In this document: positions 9,242 through 19,527 of the stretch, piece after piece
How the letters are laid out: each line of letters opens with the position of its first letter
How positions within the stretch are numbered: the stretch's first letter is position 1
Source of the DNA: an uncultured Opitutaceae bacterium
GTDB taxonomy: Bacteria; Verrucomicrobiota; Verrucomicrobiia; Opitutales; Opitutaceae
NCBI GenBank assembly: GCA_903916755.1
Contig: CAIWXW010000089.1
Location: 1-64,000 of the forward strand
Direction: 5' to 3'
Length of the DNA: 64,000 nucleotides
Notes under the pieces: generated by a model
The model's database searches: none
What the model was told of the DNA's origin: nothing
The model's input: the letters and a program-made list of their open reading frames with translations, nothing else
Made by a program: the position numbers and the translations under genes

Positions 9242-12200
9242 ACATTTCCGAGATTTTCATTCGGCGGCCCATCGCCACCTCGCTGCTGATGGCGGGGGTG
9301 ATCCTGCTGGGGCTGCTGGGCTATTTCCTGCTGCCGATCTCGGCGCTGCCGAACGTCGACTTTCCAACGATCCAAGTCACGACCCAGCTGCCGGGCGCCG
9401 CGCCGGACGTGATGTGCTCGTCGATCACCACGCCGCTGGAGCAGCAGTTCGGGCAGATCAGCGGCCTGACCTCGATGAATTCGGTCAGCTCGCTCGGCGT
9501 GAGCACGATCACGCTGCAGTTCAGCCTCGAGCGGAATATCGACAGCGCCGCCCAGGACGTGCAGGCCGCGATCAACGGCGCGGCCGGCGTCCTGCCGGCG
9601 AACCTGCCGAATCCGCCGGTCTACAACAAGGTCAACCCCGCGGACAGCGCGATCCTCACCCTGGCCATCTACTCGGAGACGATCCCGATCGACAAGGTCA
9701 ACGACTACTCGGACACGCTGCTGGCCCAAAAGCTGAGCGAAGTCACCGGGGTCGGCCTGGTCACGATCGAGGGCAACCAGAAGCCGGCCGTCCGCGTGCA
9801 GATCGACCCGGCCGCGACCGCCGCCCAGGGCCTGAGCCTCGAGGGCATCCGCACCGCCATTGCCGCGGCCAATGTCGATGCGCCCAAGGGCAGCTTCGAC
9901 GGCAGCCACCAGGCCTATGCGATCAACGACAACGACCAACTCCTCACCGCGATCGACTACCGGAACATCATCGTCGCGTACCGGAACGGCGCCCCGATCC
10001 GGCTGAAGGATGTCGGCCGGGTGATCGATAGCGTCGAGAACACGAAGCTCGCCGGCTGGTATGGCGACAAGCCGGCCGTCATCCTGGACATCCAGCGGCA
10101 GCCGGGCGCCAACATCATCCAGACAGTCGACCGGATCAAAAAGATCCTGCCCCAGCTGCTGACCGCCATTCCGCCCTCCGTGCACGTGACCATCCTCACG
10201 GACCGCACGACGACCATCCGCGCCTCCGTGGCGGACGTGCAGTTCACGCTGGTGCTGACGGTCGTCTTGGTCGTCCTGGTCATCTTCCTTTTCCTGCGGA
10301 AGCTCTGGGCGACCGTCATTCCCAGCGTGGCCCTGCCGCTCGCGATCGTGGGCACCTTCGGCGTGATGGACCTGATCGGCTTCAGCCTGGATAACCTGTC
10401 GCTGATGGCCCTGACCATCGCGACCGGGTTCGTGGTCGACGATGCGATCGTGATGATCGAGAACATTGTCCGGTACATCGAGGCGGGCGAGAAGCCGTTT
10501 GAGGCCGCCCTCAAGGGCTCCAAACAGATCGGCTTCACCGTCATCTCGCTGTCGTTCTCGCTGATCGCGGTCTTCATTCCGCTGCTTTTCATGACCGGCG
10601 TCGTCGGCCGGCTTTTCCGGGAGTTTGCCATCACCCTCAGCATCGCGGTCATCGTCTCGGCCTTCGTGTCGCTGACCCTGACGCCGATGATGTGCTCGCG
10701 CCTCCTGACCGCCGACCACGAGGGCGAGCAGCACGGCCGGTTCTACGCCCTCACCGAGAAGTTCTTCGATAACCTGCTCGCTTTCTACATGCGGGGCGTG
10801 CGCTGGGTGCTGGCGCATCAGACGCTGACCCTGGCCGTGGCCGTGCTGACGCTCGTGGCCACCGTCTTCCTCTACGTGATCACGCCGAAGGGACTGCTGC
10901 CCGAACAGGACACCGGCCTGGTCATCGGGGTGACCGACGCGGCGCAGAACATCTCCTTCCGCTCGATGGTGACCCACCAGCGGCAGATCGCCGACATCGT
11001 CATGCGGGATCCGGACGTCGCCAGCGTCACCTCCTTCGTCGGCACGGGCACGATCAACGCCACCCTCAACACCGGCCGGCTCTCGATCAACCTCAAGCCC
11101 CGCGAGGAGCGCAAGTCCTCCGCCGAGCAGATCATCACCCGGCTGCGCAACCAGGTGCGGAACGTGGAGGGGATCACGCTGTACATGCAGGCGGTGCAGG
11201 ACCTCCAGATCGACAGCCGGGTCAGCCGGACCCAATACCAGTATATCCTGGAGGATTCCGACGGGGCCGAGCTGTCGGAGTGGACCCCGAAGCTCGTGGA
11301 CAAGCTGGCCCAGGTGCCGGGCCTGAGCTCGGTGGCCAGCGATCAGCAGTCAGACGGCTACCAGGTGAACATCACGGTCGACCGGGACAAGGCCTCCCGG
11401 CTCAACGTCCTGCCGGCCGACATCGACAACACCCTCTACGATGCGCTCGGACAGCGCATCATCTCCACCATCTTCACGCAGCTGAACCAGTACCGGGTGA
11501 TCATGGAGGTCACCCCGGAGTACCAGCAGGACCCCACCTCCCTGAGCAAAATCTACGTTCCGGCCAATGCGGCCTCGGGTTCGCCGGCGGGCGGGGCGGC
11601 GACGTCCACCGCGAACCTCGTGCCGCTGAGCGCCTTTGCGACCATCACCACCACGACGGCGCCGCTCGTGATCACCCACGAGGGCCAGTTCCCGGCCGCC
11701 GTGATCTCCTTCAACCTCCGGCCCGGCTACTTCCTGAGCGACGCGGTCGCCGCCGTCCAGCGCGCGCAGAAGGAGATCGGGCTGCCGGACACGATCCAGA
11801 CCTCGTTCTCGGGCAGCGCGGCGGAGTTCCAGAGCTCGCTGGCCAGCGAGCCCTGGCTGATCCTCGCCGCCATCGTGGTCGTCTACATCGTCCTGGGGGT
11901 GCTCTATGAGAGCTACATCCATCCCATCACCATCCTCTCCTCGCTGCCCTCGGCCGGCGTGGGCGCCCTGCTGGCGCTGAACATCTGCCGGATCGACTTC
12001 TCGATGGTGGCCCTGATCGGCATCGTGCTCCTGATCGGCATTGTGCAGAAGAACGCCATCATGATGATTGATTTCGCGCTGGATGCGGAGCGCAACCAGG
12101 GCCTGCCCCCGCAGGAATCGATCTATCAGGCCTGCAAGCTGCGTTTCCGGCCGATCATGATGACGACGATGGCCGCCCTGCTGGGCGCGGTTCCGCTGGC

Positions 12201-12405
12201 CCTGGAGAACGGCACCGGGTCGGAGCTGCGGCGCCCGCTCGGCATCACGATGGTGGGCGGTCTCCTGCTCTCGCAGATGCTGACTCTCTACACGACGCCG
12301 GTCATCTATCTCTACATGGACCGGCTCAGCCGCTGGCTCACCAAGGCCAAGGCGGCGGATCCGGCCGGTTCGGCGCCGTCGGCCGCGCTGCCCGTGGGCA
12401 AATGA
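9238..12405 (+). CDS. RND efflux permease, MdtB-like
   Basis: Proton-driven inner-membrane pump of the HAE1/AcrB class. The 1055 residues start with NISEIFIRRPIATSLLMAG, the first transmembrane helix. Two halves each hold a large periplasmic domain and six helices. TM4 has the proton-relay GFVVDDAIVMIENI with adjacent Asp. The GTG start overlaps the adaptor stop, and the protein ends overlapping the ATG of the next permease. A second paralogous permease directly downstream indicates an MdtBC-type heteromeric pump. Substrate cannot be read from sequence. Confidence 0.94.
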   Translation: MNISEIFIRRPIATSLLMAGVILLGLLGYFLLPISALPNVDFPTIQVTTQLPGAAPDVMCSSITTPLEQQFGQISGLTSMNSVSSLGVSTITLQFSLERNIDSAAQDVQAAINGAAGVLPANLPNPPVYNKVNPADSAILTLAIYSETIPIDKVNDYSDTLLAQKLSEVTGVGLVTIEGNQKPAVRVQIDPAATAAQGLSLEGIRTAIAAANVDAPKGSFDGSHQAYAINDNDQLLTAIDYRNIIVAYRNGAPIRLKDVGRVIDSVENTKLAGWYGDKPAVILDIQRQPGANIIQTVDRIKKILPQLLTAIPPSVHVTILTDRTTTIRASVADVQFTLVLTVVLVVLVIFLFLRKLWATVIPSVALPLAIVGTFGVMDLIGFSLDNLSLMALTIATGFVVDDAIVMIENIVRYIEAGEKPFEAALKGSKQIGFTVISLSFSLIAVFIPLLFMTGVVGRLFREFAITLSIAVIVSAFVSLTLTPMMCSRLLTADHEGEQHGRFYALTEKFFDNLLAFYMRGVRWVLAHQTLTLAVAVLTLVATVFLYVITPKGLLPEQDTGLVIGVTDAAQNISFRSMVTHQRQIADIVMRDPDVASVTSFVGTGTINATLNTGRLSINLKPREERKSSAEQIITRLRNQVRNVEGITLYMQAVQDLQIDSRVSRTQYQYILEDSDGAELSEWTPKLVDKLAQVPGLSSVASDQQSDGYQVNITVDRDKASRLNVLPADIDNTLYDALGQRIISTIFTQLNQYRVIMEVTPEYQQDPTSLSKIYVPANAASGSPAGGAATSTANLVPLSAFATITTTTAPLVITHEGQFPAAVISFNLRPGYFLSDAVAAVQRAQKEIGLPDTIQTSFSGSAAEFQSSLASEPWLILAAIVVVYIVLGVLYESYIHPITILSSLPSAGVGALLALNICRIDFSMVALIGIVLLIGIVQKNAIMMIDFALDAERNQGLPPQESIYQACKLRFRPIMMTTMAALLGAVPLALENGTGSELRRPLGITMVGGLLLSQMLTLYTTPVIYLYMDRLSRWLTKAKAADPAGSAPSAALPVGK

Positions 12406-15400
12406 GCATTTCCGGGCTGTTCATCCGACGGCCGATCGCCACGTCGCTTCTGGCGCTGGGCCTGCTGCTGGCGGGCATCGTGGCCTTCCGGGCCCTCCCG
12501 ATCGCGGCGCTGCCGCAGATCGAGTTTCCGACGATCGAGGTCAACGGCAACCTGCCCGGGGCGGATCCGGTCACGGTCGCGACGTCGATTTCCGCCCCGC
12601 TGGAACGGCGCTTCGCCCAGATCGCCGGGGTGAGCGAGCTGACCTCCTCGAGCGGCCTCGGCGGCGTCCAGATCACGATCCAATTCGACCTGAGCCGCGA
12701 CATCGACAGCGCCGCCCGCGACGTGCAGGCCGCGATCAATGCCGCCGCCAGCGACCTGCCGGCCAACCTGCCGACGCCGCCGCACTACCGGAAGGTCAAC
12801 CCGGCGGATTCGCCGATCATGATCCTGGCCCTCACCTCGAGCACCCAGTCGCCCGGCGACGTCTACAACTACGCCAACGACGTGATCGCCCAGCAGCTGA
12901 GCCAGGTGGACGGGGTCAGCCAGGTGAACGTCAGCGGCGCCCAGAAGTCGGCGGTGCGCGTGCAGGCCGACCCCGCCTACCTCGCCACGCTCGGGCTGAG
13001 CCTCGAGAACATCCGCAGCTTCGTCGGCTCGTCGAACGCCAATCTGCCCAAGGGCAGCTTTGACGGCGCCACGACCTCCTACACGGTCAACGTCAACGAC
13101 CAGCTCGAGGAGGCGAAGGACTACCGCTCGCTGGTGGCCTACCAGAAGAATGGAAACGCGGTGCGCCTCGGCGACCTCGGCACGGTGGTCGACTCAACCG
13201 AGAATCTGCGCTCAGCCGGCTGGTACAACGGCCGGCCGGCCGTGCTCCTGATCATCTTCAAGCAGGCGGGGGCCAACGTGATCGAGACGGTGGACCGGAT
13301 CCGGGCCCTGATGCCGCTGATGACGAAGTGGATGCCGCCGGCGATCAAGATGCACGTCGCGATCGACCGGACCGGCACGATCCGCGCCTCGGTCGATCAC
13401 ATTGAAGTCACGCTGCTTATTTCCATCGCGCTCGTGGTCATGGTGGTCTTCGTCTTCCTGCGCCGGTTCTGGGCGACGGTCATCCCCAGTTTCAGCGTGC
13501 CGCTGTCCCTGGCCGGCACCTTCGGGGTAATGTACATCGTCGGCTACACGCTCGACAACCTGTCGCTGATGGCGATGGCGGTGGCGGTCGGCTTCGTGGT
13601 GGACGACGCCATCGTCGTGATCGAGAACATTGTCCGTTTCATCGAGGAAGGGGAGCCGCCGATGCAGGCGGCGCTCAAGGGCGCGAGCCAGATCAGCTTC
13701 ACCGTGCTTTCGATCAGCATCTCCCTGGTCGCGGTTTTCATCCCGCTGATCTTCATGACCGGCCTGGTGGGGCGGCTCCTCCACGAGTTTGCGGTCACCC
13801 TGACCAGCGCGATCCTCGTCTCGGGCGTCGTCTCGCTCACCTTCACCCCCATGATGTGCGGCCGCTTCCTCCGGCACGAGTCGTCGGAGGACAAGCCCAA
13901 CCGGTTCTTCCGGTGGCTCGAGGCGAGCTTTGACGCCCTGCACCGCGCGTACGAGCGGCGGCTGCGGTGGGTCCTGCGGCACGAGAAGCTCATGCTGCTC
14001 GTGACGGTCGGCACCATGGCCGCGACCGTGATCCTCTACATTGTCGTGCCCAAGGGCTTCTTTCCGATCGAGGACACCGGGCAGATGATGGCCACCTTTG
14101 AGGGGGCGCAGGACATCTCGTTCGTCTCGCTCGTGGCCAAGGAGCAGCAGGTCGCGGCGGTGCTGCTGAAGGATCCCGCGATCGAGGCCATGGTCACGTT
14201 CATGAACGGCGGCAGCAACCAGGGCCGGATGTTCATCCAGCTGAAACCGCTGGACGTGCGGAAGGTCGATATCCAGGTGGTCATCGGCCGGCTGCGCCGG
14301 CAGCTGAACCGGATCGCGGGCGTGGGCCTCTTCCTCCAGCCTTCGCAGGACCTGCGGGTGGGCGGCCGCGGCTCCAAGAGCCTTTATCAGTACACCCTGA
14401 CGGGGACCGACCTGGACACCCTGCACCACTGGTCGAACGCGCTCCTCGGCGAACTCCGGAAGGCGCCGCATTTCCAGGACATCACCACCGACCTGCAGAC
14501 GACGGGCCTTCAGGCCATGATTGTCGTCGACCGGGCCGCGGCCTCGCGGATGGGCGTCTCGCTCAGCGCGATCGACAACACGCTCTACGATGCGTTCGGG
14601 CAGCGCCAGGTGTCCACGATCTATACGTCGCTGACGCAGCACCACGTGGTGCTCGAGGCGCTGCCCAAGTACCAGGTGGATCCCTCCTCGCTGGACAAGA
14701 TCTACGTGCGGTCCTCCAAGGGGCAGATGGTGCCCTTGAGCGCCCTTTCCCATTATGAGCGCTCCAACACCTCCCTCTCGGTCAATCACCAGGGGCAGTT
14801 TCCGGCGGACACGATCTCCTTCAACCTCGACCCGGGCTATTCGCTGAGCGACGCGACGACGACGATCGCGGCCATCGCCGCCCGGCTGCACATCCCGGGC
14901 GACATCCACGCCAGCTTCCAGGGGACGGCCAAGGTCTTCCAGGAATCGCTTTCGAGCGAGCCGCTGCTGATCGGCGCGGCGCTCCTCGCCGTCTACATCA
15001 TCCTGGGGATGCTCTATGAGAGCCTGATCCATCCGCTGACCATCCTTTCGACCCTGCCCTCGGCGGGGGTGGGCGCCCTGCTGGCCCTGCTGATCACGGG
15101 CAACGAGCTCACGATCGTCGCGGTCATCGGCATCATCCTCCTGATCGGCCTGGTGAAGAAGAATGCGATCCTGATGATCGACTTCGCGATCCAGGCGGAG
15201 CGCAAGGACGGCCTGAGTCCCGAGGATGCCATCTTCCGCGCCTGCATCGTCCGCTTCCGCCCGATCATGATGACGACGATGGCGGCCATGTTCGGCGCGC
15301 TGCCGCTGGCCCTGGAGGGCGGCGTCGGCGCGGAAATGCACAAGCCGCTCGGCATCTCCATCGTCGGCGGCCTGATCCTCTCCCAGATGCTGACCCTCTT

Positions 15401-15509
15401 CACGACGCCGGTGGTCTATGTCTTCCTGGACAAGCTCCGGCACCGTGTCAGGTTCCGCCGCCGCGTGCCGGCGGCCGCCCCCGTGGCCGCGCTGCCGGGA
15501 CGCTCCTGA
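12402..15509 (+). CDS. RND efflux permease, MdtC-like
   Basis: Second HAE1-class permease of the operon, 1035 residues, clearly paralogous to its neighbour (start MSISGLFIRRPIATSLLALG; TM4 GFVVDDAIVVIENI retained). In MdtABC systems the two permeases form a heterotrimer with non-equivalent roles; that assignment here is inferred from the adaptor-permease-permease order. The C-terminus is Arg/Ala/Pro-rich. It ends three bases from the convergent GH51 gene with no visible terminator between them. No outer-membrane factor (TolC) gene follows. Confidence 0.94.
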   Translation: MSISGLFIRRPIATSLLALGLLLAGIVAFRALPIAALPQIEFPTIEVNGNLPGADPVTVATSISAPLERRFAQIAGVSELTSSSGLGGVQITIQFDLSRDIDSAARDVQAAINAAASDLPANLPTPPHYRKVNPADSPIMILALTSSTQSPGDVYNYANDVIAQQLSQVDGVSQVNVSGAQKSAVRVQADPAYLATLGLSLENIRSFVGSSNANLPKGSFDGATTSYTVNVNDQLEEAKDYRSLVAYQKNGNAVRLGDLGTVVDSTENLRSAGWYNGRPAVLLIIFKQAGANVIETVDRIRALMPLMTKWMPPAIKMHVAIDRTGTIRASVDHIEVTLLISIALVVMVVFVFLRRFWATVIPSFSVPLSLAGTFGVMYIVGYTLDNLSLMAMAVAVGFVVDDAIVVIENIVRFIEEGEPPMQAALKGASQISFTVLSISISLVAVFIPLIFMTGLVGRLLHEFAVTLTSAILVSGVVSLTFTPMMCGRFLRHESSEDKPNRFFRWLEASFDALHRAYERRLRWVLRHEKLMLLVTVGTMAATVILYIVVPKGFFPIEDTGQMMATFEGAQDISFVSLVAKEQQVAAVLLKDPAIEAMVTFMNGGSNQGRMFIQLKPLDVRKVDIQVVIGRLRRQLNRIAGVGLFLQPSQDLRVGGRGSKSLYQYTLTGTDLDTLHHWSNALLGELRKAPHFQDITTDLQTTGLQAMIVVDRAAASRMGVSLSAIDNTLYDAFGQRQVSTIYTSLTQHHVVLEALPKYQVDPSSLDKIYVRSSKGQMVPLSALSHYERSNTSLSVNHQGQFPADTISFNLDPGYSLSDATTTIAAIAARLHIPGDIHASFQGTAKVFQESLSSEPLLIGAALLAVYIILGMLYESLIHPLTILSTLPSAGVGALLALLITGNELTIVAVIGIILLIGLVKKNAILMIDFAIQAERKDGLSPEDAIFRACIVRFRPIMMTTMAAMFGALPLALEGGVGAEMHKPLGISIVGGLILSQMLTLFTTPVVYVFLDKLRHRVRFRRRVPAAAPVAALPGRS

Positions 15510-15512
15510 GCC

Positions 15513-17069
15513 CTACTGCAGCTCGAGGACGACGACGGACTTGGAGGGCAGCTCCGCCGTCAACTGGCCGCCGGCGAGGGCGAACCCGGTGAAGGCGACC
15601 GGGCGCACCGCGTCGGGCTGATCGAAGGTGTTGCGGGCCTGCATCGTGTCCGCCGTCAGCACGCGCCCGCTGGCCGTGCTGAAGCGGCCGCCGGCGAGGA
15701 CGCAGGCGATCCGGGCCGGATGGCGGGGATCCGCGTTGACCAGCGAGAGGTGCACGCGGCCCGCGGCATCGCGCGAGGCCGAGGCGCTGACCGCGGGGAT
15801 GCTCTGGCCCCCAAAGGCATAGGCGGGGGTCTGGAGATCGACCGGCAGGGAGGTGGCGCCCTGGTGGACCTGAAACATCTCGAAGACGTGGTAGGTGGGG
15901 GTGACGGTCATCTTCGGGCCATCGGTCAGGACGAGCGACTGCAGCACGTTCACCAGCTGGGCGATATTCGCCATGGTCACGCGGTCCGCATGGCGCTGGA
16001 AGATGTGGAAGTTCAGCCCGGCCACGATCGCATCGCGGAGGGTGTTCTGCTGGAAGAGGAAGCCCGGATTGGTGCCGGGCTCGACGTCATACCAGGTGCC
16101 CCATTCATCGACGATCAGGCCGACCTTCTTCGCCGGGTCATACTTGTCCATGATGGCGGAATGCTTCGTGATCAGCTCCTCCATCCGCAGCGTGCGACGA
16201 AGCGTGGTGATCCAGGCGGCCTCGTCGAAGGCGGTGGCCGATCCCTTCGGGCCCTTCCAGCTGCCGCTGGGCAGCGTGTAGTAGTGCAGGGACAGCCCGT
16301 CCATCTTCTGGCCGGCGATCGACATGACGGTGTCCGTCCAGGCATAATCGTCTTCGTTCGGACCGCAGGCGATCCGGTAGAGCTTGTTGCCCGGGTAGTT
16401 CTTCAGGAAGGTGTTATAGCGTCGGAAGTTGTCCGCGTAGAATTCCGGCCGCATGTCGCCGCCGCAGCCCCAGGCCTCGTTGCCGATCGCGAAGTACTTC
16501 ACTTTCCAGGGCTGAGGCCGGCCGTTCCGGCGGCGCAGGTTGGCCATGGGCGAGTCCGCGTCGGAGGTCATGTACTCCACCCATTCCATCATTTCCTGGA
16601 CGGTGCCGCTGCCGAGATTGCCGGTGATGTAGGGCTCGCAGCCGACCTGGGCGCAGAAGTCCATGAACTCGTGGGTGCCGAAGTGGTTATTTTCCACCAC
16701 GCCGCCCCAATGCGTATTGATCATCTTCGGCCGCTGCGCCGCCGCCCCGATCCCGTCCTTCCAGTGGTACTCGTCCGCGAAACATCCGCCCGGCCAGCGG
16801 ACGACCGGAACGTGGGCGGCTTTGAGGGCGTTGACCACGTCATTGCGGATGCCGCGGGTGTTGGGGATGGGGGAGTCCTCGCCGACCCAGATGCCGCCAT
16901 AGATGCAGTGGCCGAGATGCTCGGTGAACTGGCCATAGAGGTTGCGGTTGATCACCGGCCCCGGCTGGTCGGCATGGAGGGTGAGGGTGGCGGAGAAGGC
17001 GGGGCCGGTCTGGGCCAGGACGGGCGGCGCCAGCAAGCCGAGGCAAAGCAGCAGCATTTTGGGGTTCAT
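15513..17069 (-). CDS. Secreted alpha-L-arabinofuranosidase, GH51
   Basis: Releases terminal arabinofuranose from arabinan, arabinoxylan or pectin side chains. The 518 residues begin with a signal peptide ([20 protein letters not shown]). The (beta/alpha)8 domain carries the acid/base Glu in GNEAWG (E198) and the nucleophile Glu in VDEWGTWYD (E322), both family signatures. [18 protein letters not shown] and FQQNTLRDA are further GH51 landmarks. A C-terminal beta-sandwich closes the protein. It is divergent from recN with only 28 bases between start codons, so their promoters must overlap the coding regions or each other. Confidence 0.94.
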   Translation of the reverse strand: MNPKMLLLCLGLLAPPVLAQTGPAFSATLTLHADQPGPVINRNLYGQFTEHLGHCIYGGIWVGEDSPIPNTRGIRNDVVNALKAAHVPVVRWPGGCFADEYHWKDGIGAAAQRPKMINTHWGGVVENNHFGTHEFMDFCAQVGCEPYITGNLGSGTVQEMMEWVEYMTSDADSPMANLRRRNGRPQPWKVKYFAIGNEAWGCGGDMRPEFYADNFRRYNTFLKNYPGNKLYRIACGPNEDDYAWTDTVMSIAGQKMDGLSLHYYTLPSGSWKGPKGSATAFDEAAWITTLRRTLRMEELITKHSAIMDKYDPAKKVGLIVDEWGTWYDVEPGTNPGFLFQQNTLRDAIVAGLNFHIFQRHADRVTMANIAQLVNVLQSLVLTDGPKMTVTPTYHVFEMFQVHQGATSLPVDLQTPAYAFGGQSIPAVSASASRDAAGRVHLSLVNADPRHPARIACVLAGGRFSTASGRVLTADTMQARNTFDQPDAVRPVAFTGFALAGGQLTAELPSKSVVVLELQ

Positions 17070-17097
17070 GGGGTTCCGGAGTAAAAGAACATTGAGG

Positions 17098-18789
17098 ATG
17101 GAAGCTCAAGCCTCTGGATTGTCCGCCGTGCTCCAATCGCTTCGCATCCGCAACCTCGCCCTCCTGGAGGAAGTCGCCCTGGACTTTGAGGCCGGCTTCA
17201 CCGCGGTGACGGGCGAGACCGGGGCGGGGAAGAGCATCCTCCTCGGGGCCCTGAGCCTGCTGGCCGGCGAACGGGCGGACAAGACCGTCATCCGCCAGGG
17301 GGCGGCGGCCGCGGAGGTGGAGGGCTCGCTCTATTTTGCCGCGCCGAAGGAAATCGACGCGGTGCTGGAGGCGCTGGAGCTGCCGCCCTGCGAGGACGGC
17401 GTCCTCCTCCTGAAGCGGAGCCTCCCGCGGGAAAAGGCCCCGAAGATCACGGTCAACGGCAGCCTGGCGACCCTGGCCGCCCTGCAGCGGATCGGGGAGC
17501 ATTGGGTGGATTTCCATGGGCCGAGCGAGCCGCGGCGGCTGCTCAAGGAGGCCTGCCAGCTGGAGCTGCTGGACCTATTCGCGCGCAATTCGGCGGCTTT
17601 GGCGGCCTATGGGGTCAAATACCGGGATTGGCGGGCGCTGCGCACCGAGCGCGAGGGCGTGGCGACGGCGAGCCAGCTGTCCGCCGATCAGATGGATTTT
17701 TTGCGGCAGCAGGTCGCCAAGATCGAGGCCCTGGCGCCGACCGAAGAGGGCATCGAGGCCCTGGAGCGCGATTACCAACGGCTCAGCCGCGCCCAGGAAC
17801 TGATCGGCCTGGCCGAGATCCTGGCGGGCGGCCTGACCGGCGATGAGGGCCTGCAGGGCCGGCTGGCGGTGCTCCTGCGGGAGGCACGCCGGCTCGAGAG
17901 CCTCGATCCTTCCAGCCGGGCGCTATCCGAGCGGCTCAATGCCGCCGCGGTCGAGCTCAACGAACTCGGCGCGGAATTCGAGGCCCTCGGCCAGCAGCTG
18001 CAGTCGGACGCCGAGCAGGCCGAGCAGCTGGCGGAGCGGATGAACAGCTGGCTCGACGTGAAGCGGCGCCATGGCCCGGAGGTGGCCGGGGTGCTGGCGG
18101 CGCGCGATGAGATGCAGCGGAAGCTCGGGGGCCAGTCGGATCGGGAAGGAACGCTGGCGCGCTTCGACCGCCAGATTGCGGCGGCGGAGAAGGAGGTGCG
18201 GGCCGAGGCCAAGGTACTGCGCGGGCGGCGCGAGCAGGCGGCCAAGGAGCTGGCGCGGGCGGCCGGGCGAGGGATCGCCGAGCTCGGGTTCAAGAAAGCG
18301 GATTTCTCGATCAGGCTGGTGCCGCTCGCCGAGCCCGGGCCGGCCGGCGACTGCGGCTGTGAGTTTCTTTTTTCACCCAATGTGGGCGAGCCGCCGCTGC
18401 CGCTGCACCGGATCGCCTCGAGCGGGGAACTCGCCCGCGTCATGCTGGCCCTCAAGGCGGTCTTGGCGGATCTGGACGACGTGCCGCTTCTGGTGTTCGA
18501 CGAGGTGGATGCAAATGTCGGCGGCGAGATCGGCAGCGTGGTGGGCGAGAAGATGGCGGAGATCGCCCGCAACCATCAGGTGCTGTGCGTGACCCACTTG
18601 CCGCAGGTCGCGGCCCAGGCGACCTGCCACCTGGTGGTGACGAAGGACCAGTCGAAGGATCGGGCGGTCGTCACCATCGCGCCCATTCAGGCGAGCCGGA
18701 AGGCGCGGGTGGCGGAACTGGCCCGGATGCTGGGCGATCGCAAGGCGAAGAGCGCGGTGGCGCACGCCGAAGAGCTGCTCGGACGATAG
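17098..18789 (+). CDS. recN: DNA repair protein RecN
   Basis: SMC-like ATPase that acts on double-strand breaks before RecA. The 563 residues contain Walker A GETGAGKS (about 38-45), a long coiled-coil middle (about 150-370) and a C-terminal ABC half with the signature region [13 protein letters not shown], Walker [14 protein letters not shown] and the RecN-typical [11 protein letters not shown]. The ATG at 17098 is chosen because the conserved [14 protein letters not shown] strand follows soon after; the ORF track runs further upstream through antisense of GH51. The length fits the family. Confidence 0.95.
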   Translation: MEAQASGLSAVLQSLRIRNLALLEEVALDFEAGFTAVTGETGAGKSILLGALSLLAGERADKTVIRQGAAAAEVEGSLYFAAPKEIDAVLEALELPPCEDGVLLLKRSLPREKAPKITVNGSLATLAALQRIGEHWVDFHGPSEPRRLLKEACQLELLDLFARNSAALAAYGVKYRDWRALRTEREGVATASQLSADQMDFLRQQVAKIEALAPTEEGIEALERDYQRLSRAQELIGLAEILAGGLTGDEGLQGRLAVLLREARRLESLDPSSRALSERLNAAAVELNELGAEFEALGQQLQSDAEQAEQLAERMNSWLDVKRRHGPEVAGVLAARDEMQRKLGGQSDREGTLARFDRQIAAAEKEVRAEAKVLRGRREQAAKELARAAGRGIAELGFKKADFSIRLVPLAEPGPAGDCGCEFLFSPNVGEPPLPLHRIASSGELARVMLALKAVLADLDDVPLLVFDEVDANVGGEIGSVVGEKMAEIARNHQVLCVTHLPQVAAQATCHLVVTKDQSKDRAVVTIAPIQASRKARVAELARMLGDRKAKSAVAHAEELLGR

Positions 18790-18834
18790 CCTTCGTCGTT
18801 GCGCCGCCCGCTGCGGGGAAAAGGCGCCCGGATC

Positions 18835-19185
18835 CTAGGCCAAGGCCAGCGCGCGGCGGACGGCTTGCTCCACCTGCGCCATCTGCCCCGGTGAAAGGTG
18901 GCCGAGCCTGCGGTCGAGCCGGTCCTTGGTCACGGTGAGGATTTGCTCGCCGAGGACGTAGGAAGTTTGCGCAAGCCCATTGGCGGCGCTCGGGAGAATT
19001 TCGACGTGGGTCGGCACGTCGTGAAACCGGCTCGTCACCGCGAGGACGATGGTGTTCGTGTACCGCACCTGCAGGTTGATCGGGTCGCACTGGAGAATCA
19101 GCGCGGGCCGCCGTCCGACCTGTTCCGCCCCTCGCCCTGGCGACCAATCCACCAGCCAAAGTTCACCGCGTCGCGGGTGATTCAT
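18835..19185 (-). CDS. MazF/PemK-family toxin (endoribonuclease)
   Basis: Probable growth-inhibiting mRNA interferase of a type II toxin-antitoxin module. The 116 residues begin MNHPRRGELWLVDWSP, the conserved first strand of the PemK/MazF barrel, and continue with GRRPALILQ and the conserved TNTIVLAVTSR block. The C-terminal helix is Leu/Arg-rich. The ATG at 19185 lies inside the antitoxin gene, giving a 23-base overlap and translational coupling. The ORF track begins further upstream at a non-family start. It is convergent with recN. Confidence 0.88.
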   Translation of the reverse strand: MNHPRRGELWLVDWSPGRGAEQVGRRPALILQCDPINLQVRYTNTIVLAVTSRFHDVPTHVEILPSAANGLAQTSYVLGEQILTVTKDRLDRRLGHLSPGQMAQVEQAVRRALALA

Positions 19186-19423
19186 GGTTGGCAATCGCCT
19201 CCTTTTGGGCCGCGACCGCAAATTCCACGTCGCTGGCGACCGGATCGCCGCCGTACCGGCCGAACGCCTCGTGGAGCGCCCGGTCTTCCTCAATCTTCAA
19301 CACGACGGCCAAGCTTTCCTGGACATAGGCATTCAAACTCAGGTCCTTTTTTCGGGCATGCTTGGCGCACCGGGCATAGAGGGCAGTGGGGAGACGAAGG
19401 GTGAAGGTCTTTGTCGCGCTCAT
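19163..19423 (-). CDS. Ribbon-helix-helix/HicB-type antitoxin
   Basis: Small partner gene upstream of the MazF toxin. The ATG at 19423 gives 86 residues starting MSATKTFTLRLPTALYARC, a beta-strand plus helix expected of a ribbon-helix-helix DNA-binding domain, with SLNAYVQESLAVVLK as the second helix. The acidic, Ala-rich C-terminal half is expected to bind and neutralise the toxin. The ORF track offers a start seven codons earlier, inside the operator. A 26-base imperfect palindrome immediately upstream is the likely autoregulatory site. Confidence 0.82.
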   Translation of the reverse strand: MSATKTFTLRLPTALYARCAKHARKKDLSLNAYVQESLAVVLKIEEDRALHEAFGRYGGDPVASDVEFAVAAQKEAIANHESPATR

Positions 19424-19426
19424 GGC

Positions 19427-19452
19427 ATCACTAAATGGTATCATATAGTGGT
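19427..19452. promoter_or_regulatory. Palindromic operator of the toxin-antitoxin pair
   Basis: A 26-base inverted repeat with 13-base half sites agrees at 10 of 13 positions (outer arms ATCACTA and TAGTGGT). It ends three bases before the antitoxin ATG and lies in a locally AT-rich patch. On the minus strand the centre contains TATGAT, and TTTGACA lies just upstream, so promoter elements and operator probably overlap. Type II modules normally repress themselves through such sites. Confidence 0.6.
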
Positions 19453-19527
19453 GTCAAATTTGGGTGACATGGGACTGAGCCATGCCGTGAAAGATAACGC
19501 CTCGTGCCCCGAGCGGGCCCAAACCGC

